DNA from: Pyxicephalus adspersus
Lineage: Eukaryota; Chordata; Amphibia; Anura; Pyxicephalidae
NCBI RefSeq assembly: GCF_032062135.1
Contig: NC_092862.1
Span: 69,258,205 to 69,322,204, forward strand
Length of the DNA stretch: 64,000 nucleotides
Direction: 5' to 3'
The translations under genes and the position numbers were made by a program. Shown here one piece after another: positions 11,401 to 22,361 of the stretch (its first letter is position 1; each line of letters starts with the position of its first letter). Under the pieces are notes generated by a model, which saw only the letters and a program-made list of their open reading frames with translations, did no database searches and was not told the DNA's origin.

Positions 11401-14400
11401 TGATCAGATTTTTCAGTCTATTCTTTGATGTCCCATGATTCCTGCAAAGTCCGCTTGTATATTTTATGTGTTTGAACAATTGTGAAAAAGAAAAATTATA
11501 TATCTTGGGTTTTTATTGCTTGAAATAATTATAATTTTATTGAATCATTGATTTGTGATGTGAATTAATGAAAAAGGTGCCTTAAGTCCAGGTAGATAAA
11601 CATAAAAATAGTTTTGTTATAAATATTATGGATTTGCCACCTTTATATCATAGTTTCCAACAAGTTTTGCTAAGCCTTTTATCTTATTAATATATTAAAA
11701 GAACACATTTTCAAATACACTTTATTGCAAATAGGAATATAGATCACTATATCATGACTAAAATACAATCAATCTTGAAATAGCTAAATTTCCTTCCATA
11801 CCTCATTATATAGTTACTAACTGAATGAGGTGTCCTGGCCTCAATTGGTATTTATGACTTTGAGTAAAGCTTGCATATAATGATAACAAATATCTACTTA
11901 AATTATGTTTTTAAAACAAAACAAATAAATTATAATGGTATTTATCATAGCATTCTCATTTTTAATTTACTAAAACCCTTTATTATATGCAAGCCTATGC
12001 ATAAAGGCGAAAATGTATTTATGTTGGCCATACACGTGCTATCAGGCTCCTCATTTGACCCAGCCAATGCAGTTTTATTAATTGTTTTTAAAAAAAAAAA
12101 CTAAGTTGCAGTGCACTGTGTCTGTTTGGTTCTGTGATACACCCAGAAAAAAAAAGATGACTCATGAGCCAGACCATGCATCCATTCTTATCTGAGAAAT
12201 AAAAAAATAAATGGGGTAAAAAAAAGCACCAATGTTTATTGCACAATCTTAGACTGAAAATTTTTTACACCAAGTCCTCCCTTAGCAGTATAATGAATTT
12301 TTTATATCACACATACATATTTATCCAATCTGGAAACCTTGTTCCTGTCCCGGTTTTGAAAGAGTGAATGTTATAATGAGACATACTGTACATTGTCAAA
12401 GCTTATCTAGGTGTTTAAACACACCCAAACACTTAAAAAAATGGTGTGATGTACGTAGAAGACACCATGCTGTATGACTGAATACTTAAAAACTTAACAA
12501 GAATTGCAGGGCACATAATATAATAGCTAAAGCTGAATGAAGGAAGGTGCAAGAACCAGCCTACCTATCCATCTATACAATTTGATCTCACTATATCAGA
12601 TAATAAAAGACCACTTTTTAAAGTTAGTGTTCAGATTAAACAGCAAGGCAATGCTAAGAACTCCATAAAAAGCAAGCAAAATGTCTCCACAAATAGGGTA
12701 ATCATAAATGCTAAAGTGCATTTTTTTTCGCAACTAATAAATGACAAACTAGCCTGAAACAGCTGTATGCAACTTGGAATAAATGGGTCATGAATCAGAT
12801 AAGGAGACTATTAGTTCTATTTATCCCAGCTCACCTAAGATATGTACATATTCTGTTGTGTTTGTTGGCAGACGTGCCTCTGCCCTGCAATACTGCACTG
12901 TGTGCCAGTTCATGACCAGGGTAGCTTGGACCTTCTAGCCCTTCCTTTATAAACACCATTGTCATAACTACCGCCTACTTCCAAACCTCCCCCTGCTTAC
13001 CAGCCCCTCCCCCCCATTAAATACCCCAACACAAAATTTTTTAAATTTTAAATTGGCTGGCAAGCAGCCGTTTATTTAAAACACCATTAAATAAAGTTAA
13101 CTCTCCAAATAATTAACAAACAAATATCCAAATAAAATAAATGCCAAATAAAATTACATTTTACACTTTGATAAGCATATAATAACATAAATTAACACAA
13201 CACTCCATTATTAATATATATATTATTAAAATGGGATTATATAATGTTAACATATTACATTGAATATAGCTTAATGAACCAACAACTTAATTCCCCTTTT
13301 AATAATACATAACCATTACAACAGTATCCATAATGTTATCAAACTCCCAATTATACACCCAAACAACCAAGCTGCAGGCTATCATCCAGCCCTTTTAACA
13401 TCTCCCATTCCTAATCTCCTCCTACCCCACGTTGTATACTAGCCCAGCCCCCTCTAGCAACACTACCTTTTTCTTAACCCCTTAAAAGCTCTGGGCTAGG
13501 CCTAGCACCCGGTCATGTAGGCCCTGTGCCTAATTCTTACGGCTACGTGCCTCTCTTTATAACACTGTTTATTTCCTCAATTGACTGGGCTTGCAAAAGC
13601 AGGGAAAATCTAGGAATTAGTTGTCTGTGCCATTGATTGCAGCTTCTATCATCTCCTGCTTCCCCAAAGCTGTGCACTTTCCACCTATATTCTTTTCTGT
13701 TACCCTAGCACATACATTAAGGCTGTATGCAGCTAAAGGAAAGTAATACTTGCTCCCAATCTCTTAATAGCCTTTCTGCTCACAGTCCCCAGTTGTCTGT
13801 TGTAGCATGAAGCTGGACTGACCTGCTGCTGAGGTGTTATTTTGTTAGAATAACTGTTGCTGATCCTGCATGTTTCTCACTCTGCATTTGTATGCTGCCT
13901 GGACTGACCCATGTCTTCCACCCTTGGATAGCTTTTCTAGTGGACTGATTGCCTTTGGATGACCTCTGGCTCTGTTTTTTGGACTTTCTTCTGCTGGAAT
14001 CTTTTGTACTGAATTATCTGTGGGCTCCTGGTCCTCCCCCAGACAACATCCCTTCTACTGGAATGGTGCATCTGACTCCAATAGGTGCGGCATTACATTG
14101 GGGGACTAGGGCCTGGTGAGCAATGGTGCTGGACAAGGGTCTTACAGTGTCTTTCAATTTACCCAACTCTGTGGTTTTCATGCACTGCACAAATAATGGA
14201 CAACTAATCTGAAACAGTTGTGTGCAGTTTGGTATATGTAGCTCTATAATATTAGGCTGTATCTGTGGTATAAACCAGAAGATCAGAATGTGCAATTGGC
14301 CACAGGGCAGAAATGAATGTTTTACATGCCTTCCCCCCTTTATAAAATCCTAAAATAAAAAAAACTAATCTTATTTTTTAGACCTGTTATGGTAGCAAAA

Positions 14401-15029
14401 TCATAAACTAAATAAAAATTATTGGTATGTACCAGGAGAAACCTATAGATTGATTATAAGTTTTTATTTACTCCTATGTATTTATTTTTTGCCAACCTTG
14501 TTTAAAATCAAATCAACTGTAATTTTTAATGGGTGCCTCTCAAATTTTGGGTTGCCTTCTTCGGATCACTGTTTCACTGGTAACCCTTATGTCTCACACC
14601 ACCACCCTCTTCTCTGAAGTCATTAGGAGGTAGATGCTTCTTCAAGGTTTTCTGCTGGCAATTTCCCTGACAATATGCGTGGGACTAGCTGCTTATCTCC
14701 TAGGATATTTGATGTGGGTATAAATGTGTGGTTGACTGATTGTGCTGTGAATTGACATAAAACTATTACATAATATTTTTCCAAAATCTTCAAAGAAAGA
14801 AAAATGTTTAAGTAGCATCTGCTCATGTTTCTGAAAAATCTTTGGCAAGCAAATAGTGCAGTCTATGTTTGACAGTCAACAACAGTAAACTATAGAAATT
14901 ACAGACCTTTATCCATTCTAAATTCTTTCTTCTTCTTCCACTTTGTTCAAGAAGATTCCCTGATTCCAACAACCTTTGCCCTAAATGATTATGAGAGACT
15001 GCAGCAGCCCAATCCAGGACTGGCCGATT
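8431..15029. other. Unassigned intergenic sequence
   Basis: No supported gene or complete element. The tract at about 13790-14110 is C/T-rich and resembles LTR-type untranslated sequence, but I cannot define its ends. Open frames here, including 103 and 120 codons at 9287-9598 and 9641-10003, have no recognizable domain and sit in low-complexity AT-rich DNA. Confidence 0.45.
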
Positions 15030-15052
15030 GGGGGGTGGGGGGGGCGGGGGGG
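15030..15052 (+). other. G-run tract, potential G-quadruplex
   Basis: A G-tract interrupted by single T and C bases gives runs of six or more guanines. It satisfies the usual four-run G-quadruplex rule on the plus strand. It has no associated gene. Confidence 0.6.
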
Positions 15053-16313
15053 TTGGACAAGCCTACACCTTGGCTGGACCATTTTTTACACTTGCATTGG
15101 CTAAGCAGCTTTAATTGCTCAGGAAACACACACACAAATTACCTATGAAAGTGAAAAAGTTCCTTTCAAAGGATAGGTTCAACAATTTCCATAAACTACA
15201 AATGTACAGGTTCAATGGAATAGCTTGAATATTGTGCTAGACAAACATGGACAAATGTTGAAAAAACATTTAGATGGTTTAGATAAGTAGGATGAGTAGA
15301 ACAGAAAGGCACTTGTTGGATAAATGCTATTAACTTAACTTGTACATGGGAAGATTGCAGTGAACTGATTTTGCCAGTCAGCTGTTGCTTGAAAACAGGT
15401 AAAACACCACCGATGTAAAAAATAGATTTGAGTCCTGCCCAGAATGTAAGAGTTTGGTCCCTAAGTTCCTAAGTTCCAGTATTGTAGCTCACTAATTCCG
15501 CTGCCTATAAATTTCTTAGAAATGAATAGCAATTGATAGGGAAGGGCCAGAATATTACTGCAGTCATGGATTAGGGTACCCTCTATCCTGAGGTGGTCAG
15601 GTATAAAAACCTGCTTTACAACTTTAGACAAAGAATTGCTTCACATGTTCAGGCTTACAGATGTTTCCAGCAATCCCGGTAAATCAAGCTATGATTTTTC
15701 TATAAGTTGGATTCTTGCAAGATGTTGCCTAAACTGCTGTATTTACATCATTTACATATATATATATACCACCCTTGGACAATTTATGCTACTAAATGAT
15801 TAAAAAAATATTGGAGATTATGATAAAGAATGTGGTGGACGGAGATACAAAAGTTTGAGATTGTCTTCTACCCTTTAATTTGGTATAAGGTAGGCACGAA
15901 TGGGGACTTGTAAAATCACCTAAACCAAACAAACATTGAGACAGGTGGCTATTCCTTATCATGGCATGACTTAATATAATTATAAAAAAAATAAAATACA
16001 GTATTGCTGACACACAGCCCAAGCGCAAAAGACTCAACATTGTATTTACTATCAATTTGTGAGATTTTGGACTAATTCTAGAATCTAAAGGGCTTATTAG
16101 AATAATTCTACAAACTTTGGGATATACTTATTTAAAGGTGACAATCATATAAATTATGTACGCTTTTCTTGTTTGTTTTGTTCACCACTTTTACAACCCA
16201 ATATTTTTTTCAAAAGACAATTAATTTTGTAACATTGTAAAAGTGGCAGAATGCCTATAGACTTACTGCAGTGTTGCACCCAACGATTGTTTAGTTTATG
16301 AATATGTAAATAG
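15053..16313. other. Unassigned sequence
   Basis: Nothing supported. A short TA run lies near 15757-15770. Confidence 0.5.
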
Positions 16314-16352
16314 ATGTGTGTGTATGTGTATGTATATATATATATATATATA
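16314..16352. repeat. (TG)n/(TA)n microsatellite
   Basis: A TGTGTATG stretch grades into an alternating TA run. Confidence 0.9.
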
Positions 16353-16370
16353 GGTATAGGTATATGTGCC

Positions 16371-17000
16371 GGGATATTATTGTTATAATACACTGTAGAT
16401 AATATCCCAATAATTAGACTGTATCTAACTATCAGGAAAAAATGCAGGAATACAATGCGGGAAGGTGGTGTTTAGACAGGAAACCTGTTTTACTCTGGGC
16501 TGGACATATGGCCCTCCTAGGGGGTCTCCAAGTACAGGACTTCGCAGAGTAACAAACAGGTGATACAACAGCTGCCAGGAGACAAGACCTATTTTTCCAT
16601 AACAAACAGATCACCAATATAACCTTCAAAGGGTAATAAATCCATCCACTTGAGGAAACAGGAGATGGAGGCGTAAGTGAAGAGATGGACTGGGGTGATG
16701 ACCCAGCTGGACATTTATAGACCCCTAAACATAGATTCCAGCTGGAGATTTTTATATCTAGTATATTTAGTTGGGAAGTCCATCAAATTACATTAACCAA
16801 TCCAAATCTAGTGGGGTGTGTGCCAACTGATGGTCATCGTACCGAACACACCCACTAACCAATCAAGGAGTCCCAATGTTACCTAATGCGACTTAACTAT
16901 ATAAAAGGGGAGCTGGAATAATAGGGATTAGACTTTTTAGGGAATCAGGCTCCTGGGGTACCCATTAACATCTTTACAGGTAGCTATAACACATTCCTGA
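16371..17000 (+). repeat. Possible LTR or other element with promoter-like motifs
   Basis: A perfect 10-bp inverted repeat (GGGATATTAT at 16371-16380 and its complement at 16399-16408) opens the segment. Further in, a CCAAT motif at 16859-16863 precedes a strong TATA box (TATATAAAAG at 16898-16907) by about 36 bp, the layout of an RNA polymerase II promoter or LTR U3. I could not define TG..CA termini or a duplication, so the type and limits are uncertain. Confidence 0.3.
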
Positions 17001-18210
17001 ATTGCATTCTTATATTGTTCAGTATATGTCTATGTTATTTTTTTTATGTTTTTTTATGTATTGTGTACTAAGTACTTACTAGATGATTACAGGGGTTACT
17101 ACTAATAACTTTATTTACTAATAACTATATGTGATATATATGTAACATTGATTGAAGTTCCTATCTGACAATATTGCTGTGTACTTTGTCTTACCTTGTT
17201 TTCTAAATTAAACTGAGTGACTAGCTATTATTTGTGCATGAACCTTCTTTAATTAAATATCTATATGCATTGATAGGGGATATAATTTCCATATTTATGC
17301 AGATAAATATTCCTAAAATATAACAGCAGCAAGAATGTAGCAGTAGCAGTTACTAACCTTTACTACATCTAAAACTGCAAAAGTGGAGTGTTTGAAACAA
17401 ACATCTTTGATTTTCTTGTAGTGTTTTTTCTGATAAGAAAGTGGCAATGGCAACTGCCATCTTTCAATACTGAAAGGGAATCTAAAAAAGTGGCTGTCCT
17501 GTTGAAAACTAGTGATGCTTTTGGCTGATTGCCATAATTATAAATGGGGCAAACATAAAAATAAGGCTTTGGTGTATAAATAGCACAATTTGGTCTGGCA
17601 AACTTGCTGTATGCTTGTAGTATTTCTCTTCGTAACTGCAAATAAATAGGTAAAAAAAAGTCCAAAAAAGGAAAGGACATCCTTTTAGTGTTTGCATTTG
17701 CAGCTCTAAACCATTAGAAGTTTACACGGATTGGGGGCTTTTCTTACGTAAAAGCAAAAGAAAAAATCATCTAACAATAATCCAGGCACTAACAGCTCTT
17801 TTAACTTGAATTATTCGCTATTTCTGAGCTGCCACCGAAAGCAAGGTTAACATATACACCAATAACAACCCTGTCATGGCTGAAGTCATAGATATACTGG
17901 CGAGCAGACCCTATGTGCTGGAATTTATACTTGGCAAATGTAAGAGTCTAAGGAGCCCCTCAGTGTTCACCAGAACAACCTCCAGGGGATGTAAACATGG
18001 TTCCATATTGGCAGACAATACATGAATAGAGACAAGTCAAATGTCTGGGCAGGCAGTGAACAAGAGAAGTAAATATCAAGCCAAAGTCAGAACCAGAGAG
18101 ACAACAAACAGGATTGCTGTATGGGATCTGGAGCCTAGCTAGGAAAACCCAATGTAAAGGCACATGGTGTAGTACTGTACAATGCTAAATAGGTTGGTGT
18201 CTTTGGATAC
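17001..18210. other. Unassigned; weak LTR-like tract at about 17820-18170
   Basis: A 103-codon minus-strand frame at 17369-17680 has no domain I recognize. The tract at 17820-18170 has the base composition and 'CCAAAGTCAG' / 'GCAGGCAG' wording of the LTR at 25252-25800, but its ends are not defined. Confidence 0.3.
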
Positions 18211-18266
18211 AACCTGCCCACTCTCCCATCGCAAGTTCAGACCTGCCATGGGAGAGTGGGCAGGTT
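18211..18266. repeat. Perfect 19-bp inverted repeat
   Basis: AACCTGCCCACTCTCCCAT at 18211-18229 is exactly complementary to 18248-18266, with an 18-nt spacer. The right arm and the bases after it match 56355-56400 ('GGGAGAGTGGGCAGGTTCTGGC' versus a close variant). It therefore belongs to the dispersed hAT-like repeat called at 56224. Confidence 0.8.
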
Positions 18267-19065
18267 CTGGCTTCATTATGTCACTCTGGGGGGAAGTTTC
18301 TTCCTTTTTTCCTTCTTTTTTTTTGCTTCATGACAGGTTTCCTTTAAAATTGTTAAACTCCTTTCACTTTTTCTTTAGATATATAAACTTCGTAACTTTA
18401 TTATATTATTTTCACCCTTAGACGGGTGACTTTAACCTTTTCACATTCTCAGTTATTTGGTATTCATTTGCCTTTCTGTTTATAGTTATAGGTCTATCTG
18501 TATTAATCTCTATTGTGAATTCACTTTCTCATTTACATGTATATTTATGCATTTTAGTTTTCATTGTCATGGAACTGCATCCTATCAAGAAATATTATGT
18601 TATTATGAATTTTATTTCACTTGTGCATTTAACTGGTGCATTTCAAATTGAAAATCATACTTTTATTCTCGAAGAAAGCTTGACTAAAATAAAAGCTTTA
18701 TTTTCTATAATACTATTTTAATGCTAATATATTTCACATTACATTTTACAGCGCATACAGTTGCTCGTATCAGTCTATAACTGAAAAGAAGCTTGCAACG
18801 TATTGTAGCTTCCACAGTCCTACACACATTGGAGCTAATTATACATGAATTCATGGAAAAAAAAGTACACCCTCTTTCAATTCTAAGGTTTTGCATATCA
18901 GGACATAATAAAAAATCAACTGGTCCTTGGCAGGTCCTAAAATTAGGCACAAAAAACCTCTGGTAAACAACACATAACAAATGAATCTCATGTCATTCTT
19001 TATTCAACAGCATCAACAGTTTTGGCGGTATGCTGGCCTGGAGTATTCAGGTGTGGCTTAACACA

Positions 19066-19855
19066 ATGCCAAGCAGAAAAGACATCAGCAACGATTTTAG
19101 GGATGCAATTGTTGTTGTCCATCAATTTAAGAAGGGTTTTAAGGCCATTTTTAAACAATTTGCTGAAGTCCATTATTCTACAGTGAGAAAGATTATTCAC
19201 CAGTGGAAAATATTCAAGACAGTTGCCAATCTTCCCAGAAGTGGATGTTAACATGAAAAAGTTCATGATAATAGAATTAGAAAAAGACCTCTCATTATGA
19301 CTGTTTGGAAGGGTTACCAGATGAGAGCAAAAAAATGACAACATGTTTATAGGTTTGCAAAGTTACATGCAAACAAATCACAAGACTTTTGAAGCAATGT
19401 CATGTGACAATAATGCACAGCACCACGTTGCTGAAATACAAACATATCAGCACAAGCAACTCATACCAACTGTCAAGCATGGTGGTGAAGGGGTAATGAT
19501 TTTGGCTTGCTGTGCAGCCAATGATTTAACCATGAACTTCTCTGTATAGCAAATCATTTTATATTCAATTGAGTGACAATAATTGCAAAAGCTAAACCTT
19601 GCCTGAAGTCATACAACAGGACAACAATCCTAATCATAACAGCATATCTACAACCAGAATGGCTGAAAAAAAAAAATCAAGGTGCTGCAATGGCCCAGTC
19701 AAAGTCGAAAGTCTAACTCTAACCCGATAGAAATGCTGTGGGATGGGACCTTAAGAGAGCTGTACTCAAGCGAATGCCCATAAATCTTAATGAACTGAAG
19801 CAATGTTGTAAAGAATAGAAGGCACAATTTCTCAACAATCATGTGAAACACTGAC
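19066..19855 (+). pseudogene. Tc1-type transposase pseudogene
   Basis: The first open segment starts MPSRKDISNDFRDAIVVVHQ and runs through the paired helix-turn-helix DNA-binding region to the linker 'TVANLPRSG', as in Tc1 transposases. A large part of the catalytic domain is then missing or frameshifted. 'YRFAKLHANKSQDF', 'AYQHK..LIPTVKHGGEGVM' type blocks and a late 'VLQWPSQS..SNPIEMLWD' block are visible in other frames, followed by 'LNELKQCCKE'. The DDE enzyme cuts and pastes the element into TA sites when intact. Stops, frameshifts and deletions here rule out activity. Confidence 0.88.
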
Positions 19856-19911
19856 CCATACAAAAGCTATTACTTCAAGTTTTCATGCTAAATGTGGTTC
19901 TACCACATATT

Positions 19912-20131
19912 GGGCCTGATTTATTAAAGCTCACCAAGGCTGGAGAAGATACACTTTCATCAGTGAAGCTGGGTCATCCAGCAAACCTGAAATTGATTTC
20001 TTAAAACAATTTAATTTAATTTAATAATAGCAAATATTTTTATTCCTGGACCAGATCCATTACAGATTTGCTGGATCACCCAGTTTCACTGATGAAAGTG
20101 TATCCTCCCCAGCCTTTGTGAAATCAGGCCC
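19912..20131. mobile_element. Palindromic MITE (GGGCC family), best copy
   Basis: This is a near-full-length inverted repeat: GGGCCTGATTTATTAAAGCT at the left, and the right end read backwards begins GGGCCTGATTTCACAAAGGC. The arms are about 80 bp and both contain 'GATACACTTTCATCAGTGAA'. It sits inside the Tc1 element and is flanked by ATT on both sides (19909-19911 and 20132-20134), suggesting a 3-bp target duplication. It is non-coding. Confidence 0.85.
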
Positions 20132-20348
20132 ATTGATTCATTGGTGTTTTACACATGACTTCTCCATTTTGGTTTTATTGTTGTTAGGTAAATAATGACA
20201 GAGTGAAAATTGTTGTGTGTTGTTCTTTACCTAAGGTTAAATATAAATACTCTTTGAATCAGCTAAGGACCAGGGTATTTTTTTATTATTGTGTTATGAC
20301 ATGTAAATATTTGGAACTGAAAGAGGGTATAGTTTCTTTTTTCAATGA

Positions 20349-22254
20349 TGCTGCACACTGTGGACTGTAGGAATAAACGAGAGTGTTAAAAGGTGATTTA
20401 AACAATTATATAGACGTAATATATAGACATAATATCTATCATAATCTCTATGAGCTATATTTAAAAAACCAGAAAAACATATTTTCTTTTGAAGCCTTTT
20501 TATTTATTTACAGGTTTAATATTCTTTCATTTTATTTTAAGAGAACTTTTTTATTTGGTTGCGCATTCACTTTTTAATAATCATATCTGCTCTTGAACTG
20601 TCTTTTGTTCACATCACACCCTTCAAAATATAATTAATAGCTAAATGTAGATTTTTTGTAGTCTGTGGTCTTTAATTCTTGTACTAAAACACATGCCTGT
20701 GTACACCCGTAAATTTCAGCCTAGGATTGCTTATTAAAATTGTCCTGTTTTACTTTAAATCACCTGAAAAATGTGCTCAAAAAGACAGAATAATTACCCA
20801 TGCTCATATGCTCCTATTTCTTTTTATTCCACCTTTTTCCTGATTCTCTGAGCTCAAAGTAAGTGAGCTTTTTAACCAAGAAGATTGTATTTTATTTGGT
20901 TGGTTGGTTGTTTACAGAAAGAGTGTGGGTTATTATGAACACATAATCCTTCTTTAAGCAGTATTCCCAATATATATCTCCAAATCTCCTTTAAATGGGA
21001 CATTACTCCTGTATGCCATTACCCTTACAAGTGCATAGAGTATATAAATCATTATTTCCATTCCAATTCATCAGCCAAGCAAAGCTTTTCAAATCGTTTG
21101 AGCAGTTGGTTAAAAGTTATATTATATTTAATTTAATTTCAACTCTAGTAACAGACTTGTAACAGTGACGTGCTTTTTTTTGATAGGAAACTAAGCATAA
21201 TTTTATTCTTTGCAAAGCGTATGTTGATATAGGGAGAGGATATGTCCTCAATAAATATTGGAGAAGGACTGTTTTAGGTTATATCATTAGTTGCCGTACA
21301 AAACTTTATTTTGATTCATTTAGCTCATGTTTGAAACAACAAGGTGCATGCAGTGAATATTTTGGCTGAAAGAAGTCTATCCTGGGGTGATGTAAACTGA
21401 TCTATTACAGCAATGCATGGCTGGAAAAAAAATGAAAAGGAAACTGTTCTATGCATTACAAGGGTTAATTTTTAAATGAGACTGGATTGTACCTTTAGGT
21501 ATTTTAATGATGTACTCAAATGTGACCATATATGACCAACTGGAAATAAAACACTACCAGTTACATATGCATTTTGTACTTTTTTGTTAGACAGATTTAA
21601 CAGAGATCTTTAGATCTTTTTTTACTAATGAATGTCCCACATATTCAGAGCTTTTGAACATGGCATAATAATGCAGTACTGTTCTTGGTTTCATAGAATA
21701 ATGTATTTTAGAGAAGGGAATGTCAAGCACCACTTTTAAGAGATTCAGTTATAAAACCCTTTGGACTTGATTAAAAACACAACTTTACAGTCTGCAGCAC
21801 CAAGAGCATATTTTAATTATTGTAATTATGATGGTATTCAATTATGGCAATTAATTTTTGTGACCGAAATGAGTCTGACTGAATTAATGATCAAGTAAGT
21901 TAATAAACCTTAACAGTACTAAAGTATTTCTGTTGCACTGACCTGTAAATTATAACATGTTCATTAAAACTAAAGCAGATCTAAATTGTTAGGTCCATCC
22001 ATATTGCCCTGTGAAGTGTAGATTTTTTTTAAATGTGTTTTCAATCATTTATATCAATACTGATACATACAGTGTGCAGTTACTCTCTATTTCAAAATAG
22101 GATGTATTATGAACTGAAGTGAAATTACCTATATAATTATGGCTGAAAAATTCACTAAAGGAATTATGGAAACAAATGTCCACTTTTAATAGAATTGTGC
22201 TATTTTATACATACAATACTATTATTAGAAACAAAGACATTGGAGATAGCTTAC
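20349..22254. other. Unassigned AT-rich sequence
   Basis: No repeat or gene recognized. If the exon at 22255-22361 is real, this is intron sequence downstream of it on the minus strand. Confidence 0.5.
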
Positions 22255-22361
22255 CATACCTATCTGCTCTCCAATAACATAATCCCCCAATGAGCGATTT
22301 GGTATTGTACTAACGTTTTCTGGCATGGAAGACTGATTCTGTATAGATCTCTGGTGTCCTC
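22255..22361 (-). CDS. Candidate internal coding exon (107 bp), protein unidentified
   Basis: On the minus strand the segment is preceded by a branch-point-like TACTAAAC about 25 nt upstream and an acceptor ending TATATTTAG, and it is followed by a donor ATG|GTAAGC. Only one of three frames is open across the whole exon: two leading bases, then 35 codons ending exactly at the donor (phase 1 in, phase 0 out). It begins GHQRSIQNQSSMPENV and ends NRSLGDYVIGEQIGM. The composition is protein-like and less AT-rich than the flanks, and I recognize no repeat here. The ending faintly recalls the start of a kinase glycine-rich loop, but that is speculative. No neighbouring exon was found in the window, so introns would be long. 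It could also be a chance open stretch. Confidence 0.45.

Larger units (their letters stand above)
18850..20348 (+). mobile_element. Degenerate Tc1 element with long terminal inverted repeats
   Basis: About 85 bp at each end are inverted copies. The left has 'ACACCCTCTTTCAATTCTAAG', 'CATATCAGGACATAATAA' and 'CTGGTCCTTGGC'. The right, on the other strand, has 'TACCCTCTTTCAGTTCC', 'CATGTCATAACACAATAA' and 'CTGGTCCTTAGC'. Between them is a broken Tc1 transposase and a later MITE insertion (19912-20131). Exact end bases and TA duplications are not clear, so boundaries may be off by a few bases. Confidence 0.85.

Noticed and set aside
17369..17680. 103-codon minus-strand open frame
   Set aside because: No recognizable domain, no splice or promoter context, and a second overlapping frame at 17509-17697 is equally open.
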